A DNA stretch of 64,000 nucleotides from Mercurialis annua. Its lineage: Eukaryota; Streptophyta; Magnoliopsida; Malpighiales; Euphorbiaceae. The notes beneath the pieces are model-generated. The model had not been told where the DNA came from. It saw only the letters and a program-made list of their open reading frames with translations, and ran no database searches. Both the position numbers and the translations under genes were made by a program. The stretch lies in contig NC_065571.1 in assembly GCF_937616625.2 (NCBI RefSeq), positions 10,480,501 to 10,544,500 of the forward strand. The letters run 5' to 3'. Positions 56,486 to 64,000 of the stretch are shown here, in pieces. Numbering within the stretch: the first letter of the stretch is position 1; each line of letters starts with the position of its first letter.

Positions 56486-59017
56486 ATGGCCTCTTCTGCT
56501 ATTGTCAAAATTCAACCAGAAATTGAACTTTCTTTACAAACCTTACACCAATGCTCCAGCCTTATTCCACTCAAACTGGACAACTCTAATTTTTTGCTTT
56601 GGCGTTCACAGATGGAGCCACTGATTCACAGTATCAACATGGCGCATCACTTGATCGAAGGCAATGAACCAGCAAAGGAGATCACAAAGGAGGACGGAAA
56701 AATTGAATCAAATCCAGAATACCTTCTTTGGCTACGGAATGACGGGCTCCTAACGGCATGGCTGTTAAGAAACATAGACACAGAGGTACTCATTTCTCTA
56801 GAAAACATGAGTTCAGCCCACAAGGTATGGAAATCGATTGAGGAACAAATCCTTCCTACTACTGTTGAAAAGGAAATGATATTAAATAATACCTTGATGT
56901 CTTTGAAAAAGGGTAATCTCCCTCTAGATGAGTATCTTAAAAAATTTAAAAGTCTTTGCGATAGTCTTGCAGCAATCAAAAAACCTATTGATGAAACTAG
57001 AAAAGTGTTTCATTTAGCTACAGGTCTTGGACCCAAGTATCAAGACTTTCGAACAGCTATGCTAACAAAACCACCTTATCCTACTTACCATCAATTTGTG
57101 TTATCCTTGCAAGCTCATGAACAGATGTTGAACAACACTGATGATCAAGAAAACATGCCACGACATGATCATGCCTTTTTTGGCCAACGAGGACGAGGAC
57201 GGGGACGCAATGGAGGCAGGTTTAATTCTCGAGGAAGAGGATTTAACCCAGCTGCCAGACATAGCTCCAATCCTCGACAGAACTTCAATAGTGATGAACA
57301 GGTTAGAAGAAACTTCACTGAACACAATTCCAATTGGAAAAATAACAATCAGCAACAAAGAAAAGAAGGCACCACAACTTGTCAAATATGTGGAAAATTC
57401 AATCACTCTGCTCTTGAGTGTTGGAATAGATTTGATCATACTTTTCAGCCAGAGGATCATATACAAAAAGCTCTTGCAGCAGTGAACTTAAAGCCAGATG
57501 ATGACCCTATCATGTATGCTGATTCTGGAGCAACTACTCATATGCTAAATGATCCAGGTAAACTCTCTAAAATTACTCGATACAAAGGAGCAGAAACTAT
57601 TTTTGTTGGAAATGGTGAAACTTTAAATATTTCACACACTGGTGAAGGAAATATTGAAACAGCAGATGGTACATTAAAACTCAAAAATGTTTTAGTTGTT
57701 CCTAATATTAAAAAGAACCTTATCTCCGTGGGACAATTAACCAAAGATAACGCTTGTACTATTCAATTTGATGCTAATAGTTTCTTTGTTAAGTCTCAGC
57801 AGGGAAAAGTAATTGCTAAAGGCTACAAGAATGGAGGATTATATGCCTTAGATGAAAGGAAACATGAAGCTCTAGCAATTTTTACACATAAAGCATCACA
57901 GAGTATTTGGCACAAAAGAATGGGTCATCCTCATTCAAATTTTCTAAAGCATTTGCATTCAAGAAACTTGATTAATATTTCTAGTTGGGAAAAACAGAAG
58001 TCGGTTTGTATTAGCTGTCAAATGGGAAAAAGTTGTAAAATTCCCTTTTCTTTATCTAATAATATTTCAGATTTCCCTTTAGATAAATTGCATTGTGATT
58101 TATGGGGTCCTGCCCCTATTTTTTCATGTCAACAATTTAAATATTATGCTGTTATAATTGACGACTGCACTCGGTACACTTGGCTCTTTCCCTTAAAGAA
58201 GAAATCTGATTTCTTTAAAAATTTTGTCAAATTTCAAAAACAAGTTGAAAACCTTTTTGAAAGGAAAATCAAAGTTTTCCAAAGCGACGGTGGAGGTGAA
58301 TTTACGTCTACTGCGTTTGAGACGCATTTATCAAATTGTGGCATACATCACCAATTTTCTTGCCCCTACACTCCAGAGCAAAACGGTGTAGTTGAAAGAA
58401 AACACCGCCATATTGTGGAAACAGGTTTAACTTTACTATTTCAAGCAAATCTTCCTCTTAAGTATTGGGTCGATGCTTTTCTTACTGCAGTATTCCTAAT
58501 CAATCGTATGCCTTCCTCTACTCTCAATATGAAAACTCCTTTCTTTAAATTGTTTAACTATGATCCTGATTATGGGAGTTTAAGAATCTTTGGATGCAGA
58601 TGCTTTCCATACTTGAGAGATCATAAAAAGAACAAGTTCTCCAAGAAGACATATCCTTGCATTTTTCTTGGATATAGTCCAATGCACAAGGGTTATAGAT
58701 GTCTTTGTCCATTAACAAATAAATTTTTTATTTCTCGCCATGTTATTTTTGACGAAAGTGTCTTTCCTTACGCTCCCCATACAGTTTCTACATCGCAGGA
58801 AAAATTGGAGGTTACAACTTTCCCAAACAAGATTGAATGGATGGAAAAGAAAGAAGCAAGGATACTCAAACTCAAAAAGGGGAACCTTGTAACAGCTCCA
58901 ACAATATTCAAAACAAACTTGAATCAATCCAAAAAGGGGAACCTTGTATTGACTGTGATCAAAACAGTAGCATCGCTAATACAGCAAATGAAGTTTTGTG
59001 TTACAATGAAGACATAG
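56486..59017 (+). CDS. copia gag-protease-integrase
   Basis: Starts at the ATG at 56486 (the frame is open upstream into the LTR but without a better ATG after the primer site). Order: Gag of the UBN2 type (~20-230), an Arg/Gly-rich stretch, CCHC zinc knuckle CQICGKFNHSALEC (~298), aspartic protease ADSGATTHM (~346), integrase HHCC zinc finger (H-RMGH ... CISC, ~475-515) and DDE core: CDLWGP (~537), SDGGGEF (~600), NGVVERKHR (~637). The frame ends at 59017 shortly after the integrase C-terminus, where a normal copia polyprotein would continue into RT. Products package and integrate the element. Confidence 0.93.
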   Translation: MASSAIVKIQPEIELSLQTLHQCSSLIPLKLDNSNFLLWRSQMEPLIHSINMAHHLIEGNEPAKEITKEDGKIESNPEYLLWLRNDGLLTAWLLRNIDTEVLISLENMSSAHKVWKSIEEQILPTTVEKEMILNNTLMSLKKGNLPLDEYLKKFKSLCDSLAAIKKPIDETRKVFHLATGLGPKYQDFRTAMLTKPPYPTYHQFVLSLQAHEQMLNNTDDQENMPRHDHAFFGQRGRGRGRNGGRFNSRGRGFNPAARHSSNPRQNFNSDEQVRRNFTEHNSNWKNNNQQQRKEGTTTCQICGKFNHSALECWNRFDHTFQPEDHIQKALAAVNLKPDDDPIMYADSGATTHMLNDPGKLSKITRYKGAETIFVGNGETLNISHTGEGNIETADGTLKLKNVLVVPNIKKNLISVGQLTKDNACTIQFDANSFFVKSQQGKVIAKGYKNGGLYALDERKHEALAIFTHKASQSIWHKRMGHPHSNFLKHLHSRNLINISSWEKQKSVCISCQMGKSCKIPFSLSNNISDFPLDKLHCDLWGPAPIFSCQQFKYYAVIIDDCTRYTWLFPLKKKSDFFKNFVKFQKQVENLFERKIKVFQSDGGGEFTSTAFETHLSNCGIHHQFSCPYTPEQNGVVERKHRHIVETGLTLLFQANLPLKYWVDAFLTAVFLINRMPSSTLNMKTPFFKLFNYDPDYGSLRIFGCRCFPYLRDHKKNKFSKKTYPCIFLGYSPMHKGYRCLCPLTNKFFISRHVIFDESVFPYAPHTVSTSQEKLEVTTFPNKIEWMEKKEARILKLKKGNLVTAPTIFKTNLNQSKKGNLVLTVIKTVASLIQQMKFCVTMKT

Positions 59018-61050
59018 ATAAGCAAGGAAGCGACAACTGTATCAATAATTCAACAAACATTACTGATGTTGCCCTTGATGATGTTGCGCTTCAAAACACA
59101 ACAGAAAATATAGATCCCCCTGATTGTTCAAATGAAAATATTGTATCTCTTGATGAACATGAGCCTTTGGACTCTTCTAATGCCTTTGGCACCTTACCTA
59201 ATATTGACTTAAATTTACATGATGCAGGTCAAAATGAAAAGTCTCAAGGAACTCCAATGGTGACTAGATTAAAATTGAAGAAATGTCCTGAACTTGATCC
59301 AGCACTTGCTAGAGATACTCAAAAAGTTCGAGACAGAAGGAGCCACGTGACATATATCACATACAACAATAATGATGTTCCAAAATCATATAAAAGTGCT
59401 CTTCATATTCCTCATTGGAAAGAGGCAATGCAACAAGAAATACAAGCTTTGCATGACAATCACACATGGACTCTCATGCCTCGTCCTACAAACACAAATA
59501 TAGTCGGCTCAAAATGGATTTTTAAAATTAAATTCAAAGAAGATGGATCCATAGAGCGATATAAGGCTCGTCTTGTGGCTCAAGGATATACTCAAGTAGA
59601 AGGTTTAGACTATGCAGAAACTTATAGCCCGGTTGTAAGAGCAACTACCATACGTCTCATACTAGCTATTGCAACTACATCAAATTGGAAAATGAGACAA
59701 CTTGATGTCAAGAACGCCTTTCTACATGGATATTTGAAAGAAACTGTCTACATGGAGCAACCTCCTGGATTTGGCGATCCAAAATTTTCTAACTTTGTTT
59801 GCAAATTAAACAAATCCCTTTATGGCCTTAAGCAAGCACCGCGCGCTTGGTTCAACCGTTTATCCGATTTCTTAATTCATATTGGTTTTATATGCAGCAA
59901 GGCTGATTCATCTTTATTTATTTTACACAAAAATAATGTGGTTATACTCATGCTAATTTATGTCGATGATATTGTTCTTACAGGTAATAATGAAGAGGTT
60001 ATTCACTCTCTTATACAACAACTCAGTTCAGAATTTGCTTTGAAGGATCTTGGCGAACTTCGTTATTTTCTCGGACTTGAAGTACAACGTTTCTCCGGTG
60101 GCATCACTCTCTCCCAAAGTAAATACATAAAAGACCTCCTTGATCGAGCAAAACTTCTTGACAGCTCTCATTTTAACACTCCAATGGCGCTCAAAACTCA
60201 ATTAACGCCACAAGATTCAAAATTAATTGAAGCAACAGAATATCGAAGCTTAGTAGGAGCTCTTCAATATTTAACCTACACTCGTCCTGACATTGTTCAT
60301 GCTGTCAACAAGGTGTGTCAAAAACTTCAAAATCCAACAGTAGAAGACATGAAAGCTGTTAAAAGAATCATTCGATATCTCAAGGGAACCATGCATTATG
60401 GAATCAAATTTTTGACTCAAAGTCCATTAAAGCTATACGGATTCTGTGATGCGGATTGGGCAGGGTGCCCTCACACTCGAAGGAGTACAACCGTATATTG
60501 TATATATCTAGGTGCCAATTGTATTTCTTGGTCCTCAAAGAAACAACCAACAGTCTCACGATCCAGCTCTGAAGCAGAATATAGATCTTTAGCCTCTACA
60601 ACTGCTGAAATAGTGTGGATCACGTTTTTACTCAGAGATATTGGTGTCAAACTCCATGAAGCACCTCAACTTTTTTGTGACAATAAGAGTGCTCTATACA
60701 TGACCATTAATCCAGTCTTCCATGCTCGCTCAAAGCACATCGAGATCGATTATCACTTTGTCAGAGAAAAAGTTGCCATCGGTGCATTAACCACTCGCTA
60801 TATTCCATCAGTTCATCAAATCGCAGATATATTCACGAAGCCCTTACCAAAACAACCTTTCTGTCTTTTTCGCAGCAAACTTGGAGTACACTCTCTCGTT
60901 CCCTCCAGTTTGAAAAAGGGTGAAGAGAATCAAAGGTTGACTCAAACTCAAATAAAGGAAATAAGAAATTCTGCAGCTAATATCATGGAGTGTGCTGCAA
61001 TATCAATGGGCATTAAACAAAAGAGATTCTTGCCTTATACTAACCCATGA
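58837..61050 (+). CDS. copia reverse transcriptase-RNase H (frameshifted relative to gag)
   Basis: A 737-codon frame, offset from the upstream frame and overlapping it by 180 bp. The ATG at 58837 is probably not a real start; the shift most likely lies between ~58840 and 58890. RT core: WKEAMQQEI, GSKWIFKIK, ARLVAQGYTQ, LDVKNAFLHG, catalytic YVDD (~374); RNase H: CDADWAG (~536), SSEAEYRS. Apart from the shift the enzyme looks complete. The last ~43 codons lie inside the 3' LTR, with the stop at 61048-61050. Confidence 0.92.
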   Translation: MDGKERSKDTQTQKGEPCNSSNNIQNKLESIQKGEPCIDCDQNSSIANTANEVLCYNEDIDKQGSDNCINNSTNITDVALDDVALQNTTENIDPPDCSNENIVSLDEHEPLDSSNAFGTLPNIDLNLHDAGQNEKSQGTPMVTRLKLKKCPELDPALARDTQKVRDRRSHVTYITYNNNDVPKSYKSALHIPHWKEAMQQEIQALHDNHTWTLMPRPTNTNIVGSKWIFKIKFKEDGSIERYKARLVAQGYTQVEGLDYAETYSPVVRATTIRLILAIATTSNWKMRQLDVKNAFLHGYLKETVYMEQPPGFGDPKFSNFVCKLNKSLYGLKQAPRAWFNRLSDFLIHIGFICSKADSSLFILHKNNVVILMLIYVDDIVLTGNNEEVIHSLIQQLSSEFALKDLGELRYFLGLEVQRFSGGITLSQSKYIKDLLDRAKLLDSSHFNTPMALKTQLTPQDSKLIEATEYRSLVGALQYLTYTRPDIVHAVNKVCQKLQNPTVEDMKAVKRIIRYLKGTMHYGIKFLTQSPLKLYGFCDADWAGCPHTRRSTTVYCIYLGANCISWSSKKQPTVSRSSSEAEYRSLASTTAEIVWITFLLRDIGVKLHEAPQLFCDNKSALYMTINPVFHARSKHIEIDYHFVREKVAIGALTTRYIPSVHQIADIFTKPLPKQPFCLFRSKLGVHSLVPSSLKKGEENQRLTQTQIKEIRNSAANIMECAAISMGIKQKRFLPYTNP

Positions 61051-61205
61051 TTTCAGCTATACCGTTGGAGACTTATTGCCTACATATTGTTTTTGTTTCC
61101 ATTATAATCTCTCGTGTATATCTCTCAATGTTCTCTATAAATACTTTCTTTGTATTTCATATTCAGATAAGGAATGAGAATTACTTTTGGTTTCTGAAAT
61201 TCTCA
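60921..61205 (+). repeat. copia 3' LTR
   Basis: 285 bp, no difference from the 5' LTR found by eye. It also encodes the C-terminal tail of the polyprotein. Confidence 0.95.
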
Positions 61206-61480
61206 GTACACTAGGTGAGCTGGTGATGAGCTGTGATCTGTGGAAGGCTAGCAATAAAAGGGTGTTAATCAAGAATGAAGCGGAGAATATTGATAGCTTG
61301 GTTTTCTTTTCGATTTGCAAAGTGGTGGATTTCTTTCGAGCTAGGAATCATATTTTGCCTTTCAATGGGAATGACGTTTTTCGTACGTTAGATTATTTTC
61401 TAGTGGTTTGTTCTTGACTTTTTTGTCATCCGCATTTTGTGGATGAGCTAATACACCTATCATTTATCCAAAAAAAAATT
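61206..61480 (+). pseudogene. unidentified protein fragment with A-tail
   Basis: Joined directly to the copia LTR. An open frame of ~70 codons (LVMSCDLWKASNKRV ... FSICKVVDFFRARN) stops at 61417. A small hairpin CATCCGCATTTTGTGGATG and an A-run after ATTTATCC follow. A 3' end with an A-tail hints at a 5'-truncated LINE, but no diagnostic domain is present. Confidence 0.35.
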
Positions 61481-62641
61481 ATTCAAACAAATATTTGTTT
61501 TTTAAAAATAATTTTTTTGAACATACTCAATTTTTTTTACTATTAAATAAGACATAAAAAAATTAAAATTAGCTATTAAATAACTCAACTGGAAAAAAAT
61601 AATCAGCATTAATTTAAAATAATTTTATAATAATCAAGATAATTACATTCAATTAAAATAATTTTTTTTTTAAAAGTTGGACTCATTTTAGATTATAAGG
61701 GCTTAAATGTTTTAATTTTTAATCACAGGGGCTAGTCTCAACTTTTTACTTTAAAAAACGGAATTTTTAACGGAGTTAACAGTATGGTCCTTTTTGTACC
61801 ATTTTTTATGACCAGGGGTTTAAGTGAGCCACAGTTTATCTTAGGGGCCTAAATATTTTTGGCTCCAATCACAAGGGCCAATCTGAACCTTTTGCCTATA
61901 ATATATTTTTAAAATCGTGTTATATAAAAAAATGTTTTAGCAAATCTAAACTGATTGTGCGTATATTGGCAAAGGCCGGACCAGTGATGGTAAATATGGT
62001 ATGATTTTAAAATATTTTGGCAAACATGATTGTGAGTAGATATGTGATTCACAAAATGATTATAGTAAGATTATCATTATAAAAGCCACTATGAAGGGGA
62101 CCTACTGTCATTTCTGATGGACAGTATGCTTGGGGTTAACTGGTAATTATAATGGAGGGAGTTGAATGATTGATCTCTTTTCATCCTCACATTAAAATTG
62201 CAAAATAAAACTCAAATTTATCGTGATTGATACCTAATCAAAAAATATTGTTGCTTTCCAGACATTTTCAATGACAAGTTTGGCACTATATAACTTTACT
62301 GTCACAAACCTTTTCATAATTGGAAACAAGAAAATTTGGAGCTGAAGGTGGATTTAAATAATTGAGTAAAACCTAAGAATAATTTATATTTATAAATTAT
62401 AAATTATAGTATACTGCCAAAGAGTAGATAAAATTTCCCCAAAATAGTGAACATTGCAATGCAAGAATTTACTATTATATAGTGGTAATTAAGTTGAAGA
62501 ACATAAAACATTGAGTTTATTATATCCAACACAAAAATTTGGATTAAACTCCAAAAAGTATGTAGTTTTGTGAGTAGGTTAGGAGATACATTGTAACGAC
62601 ACCACCAAACGCGTTAGAAACTTTTTAGTCAATAAAAATAT
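61481..62641. other. intergenic DNA
   Basis: At 61680-61900 a foldback-like unit (aagggcttaaatgttt ... ggggcctaaatattt) is probably another MITE, without clear ends. Otherwise nothing recognised. Confidence 0.35.
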
Positions 62642-63011
62642 GGGTTAATTTCATATAAAATCACCACCTTTATATGTTTTTTCACTTTAATCACGTTCTT
62701 TAAAAAGTGTCAAATAAAATCATCACCTTTCATTTTTTTGCAAATTTATCATCGATGAGTAAAATTTGATGTCTTTTTCCTCCCAAACAAATGTTTTAAT
62801 ATGACTAATGCCCTATTAAGATACAAAATACATTCATCTTACTCTTTTCTTGTTGATTCCGATTGTAGATTCAATAAAGATACACCGAATTTTCACATTC
62901 GTGATAGATTTGCAAAAAAATGAAAGGTGATGATTTTATTTGACACTTTTTAAAGAACGTGATTAAAATGAAAAAACATGTAAGGATGGTGATTTTATAT
63001 GAAATTAACCC
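62642..63011. mobile_element. MITE with ~125-bp arms, 370 bp
   Basis: Ends GGGTTAATTTCATATAAAATCACCA inverted at both sides, long arms (ATCACGTTCTTTAAAAAGTG...) nearly identical. Flanks TAAAAATAT / TAAAAACAT (62633-62641, 63012-63020) form a 9-bp duplication with one mismatch. Confidence 0.85.
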
Positions 63012-63016
63012 TAAAA

Positions 63017-63098
63017 ACATCACCTAACTAAAGGAATTCTCAAATTAAAGCTACGATACATCACCTAACTAAAGGAATTCTCAAATTAAAGCTACGAT
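63017..63098 (+). repeat. 41-bp tandem duplication
   Basis: Two identical 41-bp units (start ACATCACCTAACTAAAGG) directly next to the MITE end. Confidence 0.95.
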
Positions 63099-63436
63099 TT
63101 ATTGTATTACCAATTTGATTCTATTTTCTAAATTGAACTTCGTCTTCTTCCTAAAAGAGATACACTTTTGAACATTTACGAAGACAATTTTAATTACAAT
63201 TACGTAACAGTTTTCGTATATTGATTTTCTTAGTTCTCTTGAACAAAAAGTCAGTGTTTGTTATTAGAATGATTAATTCAATAATCATTTATTCAAAAAA
63301 AAAATATGCATTATCTTTAATTATTAAACTATTACAAATAAACAACAAAAGAAAATCTTTTTTATTTAACTTGCCTATTCATTTAAGCGACTAAAAACGA
63401 AAGTTCATACACAAAACTTGGCATCTCTGCATATGA

Positions 63437-64000
63437 TTAGTATGGAATGGGAATCAAGTAGAGCTCATTTTTTCTTCTAGCTGAAGCTCCAAAACATTCA
63501 GACATGTCTAGATCATTAGGTTCCATTCCACCGGAGAGTTTCCAATCAAAATGGTACAACAAATTTGCAAGTACAAGTTCAACAACGGCCATACCATATG
63601 ACATACCATGACACATCCTTCTTCCGCCACCAAAAGGAATAAATTCAAAATCTTTTCCTCGGTAATCAGTTGAATTATCCAAAAATCTCTCTGGATTGAA
63701 TTTCTCAGCTTCTTTCCAATAACGAGGGTTTCTTCCGACTGCCCATGCATTCACAATAATTCTAGTATTTACCGGGATTTCGTATCCAGTAATTTCTACT
63801 CTCTCTCTACATTCTCTCGGAAGAAGTAACGGAGCAGGAGGATGTAACCTTAATGTTTCTTTGATAACAAGTTTTAAGTACTTCAATTCTTGGAGACTTG
63901 TTTCGTCTATAACTTGTTGTTTTTTATTAAAGAGATTCCTAACCTCTTCTTGTGCTTTTTGCATCACTCTTGTATTTTTGATCATTTCTGACATTGACCA
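63437..64000 (-). CDS. CYP71-like cytochrome P450, 3' part (runs off the window)
   Basis: The last ~187 residues on the - strand, stop at 63437-63439. The frame is intact. Seen in order: [20 protein letters not shown] (after the I-helix), K-helix [12 protein letters not shown] region FNPERF, and haem-binding loop [10 protein letters not shown], where the cysteine ligates haem iron. The position after Cys is His rather than the common Pro; the FxxGxRxCxG consensus is still met. It is very similar to the pseudogene at 54695-56159 but lacks its frameshift. I-helix and N-terminus lie outside the window, so completeness is unknown. As a neighbour of two terpene synthases it is a candidate terpene oxidase. 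Confidence 0.92.
   Translation of the reverse strand, partial: WSMSEMIKNTRVMQKAQEEVRNLFNKKQQVIDETSLQELKYLKLVIKETLRLHPPAPLLLPRECRERVEITGYEIPVNTRIIVNAWAVGRNPRYWKEAEKFNPERFLDNSTDYRGKDFEFIPFGGGRRMCHGMSYGMAVVELVLANLLYHFDWKLSGGMEPNDLDMSECFGASARRKNELYLIPIPY

Larger units (their letters stand above)
56160..61205 (+). mobile_element. Ty1/copia retrotransposon, structurally complete
   Basis: 5,046 bp with 285-bp LTRs (TGAAGAG...ATTCTCA) that I read as identical, a primer site TGGTATCAGAGC right after the 5' LTR, a purine tract GAAAAAGGG before the 3' LTR, and gag-protease-integrase-RT-RNase H in copia order. It is recent. Yet the flanking pentamers differ (GCATA left, GTACA right), so no target duplication is visible: the left flank is P450 exon, the right flank is unrelated. 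One frameshift separates integrase from RT. Confidence 0.95.

Overview
This window is nuclear DNA from a eudicot plant. Genes have GT-AG introns, there is a GRAS transcription factor, a PPR protein, two terpene synthases and CYP71-type P450s, and the spaces between them are very AT-rich and packed with plant mobile elements. The terpene synthase and P450 style would fit Malpighiales (for example Euphorbiaceae), but the species cannot be fixed from the sequence alone.

Layout. 1-10.9 kb is gene-free: a Pack-MULE-like element (1022-2284), a solo LTR (3556-5073), several MITEs and a SINE. At 10.9-13.6 kb lies a GRAS gene of the PAT1 type with a 5' UTR intron. At 15.6-17.0 kb is an intronless PPR gene with site II and telo-box promoter motifs. 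From 17 to 25 kb there are degraded duplicates (PPR 3' end, an NLR fragment), MITEs and remnants of other elements.

From 26.9 to 52.9 kb two tandem terpene synthase genes lie on the + strand. Each has seven exons with matching exon lengths and reads as a complete protein (556 and 555 residues) when spliced. The first spans 19.2 kb because intron 2 holds a 9.3-kb Gag-only LTR retrotransposon with an internal 3-kb tandem duplication, and intron 6 holds a 3.7-kb hAT-like element that itself contains a MITE, a T-rich repeat and two Helitron-like segments. The second is compact (4.5 kb) but has a 753-bp MULE between its ancestral TATA region and its ATG.

From 54.7 to 64 kb, on the - strand, are a truncated and frameshifted CYP71-like pseudogene, a young Ty1/copia element (56160-61205, LTRs identical as read by eye) abutting its broken end, and the 3' part of a second CYP71-like gene that runs off the window.

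Together the two terpene synthases and neighbouring P450s form a candidate sesquiterpenoid gene cluster: the synthases would cyclise farnesyl diphosphate in the cytosol and the P450s could oxidise the product at the ER. The other strong theme is that at least a dozen small inverted-repeat elements, from several families, are flanked by exact 9-bp duplications, pointing to Mutator-like transposition as the main shaper of this region.
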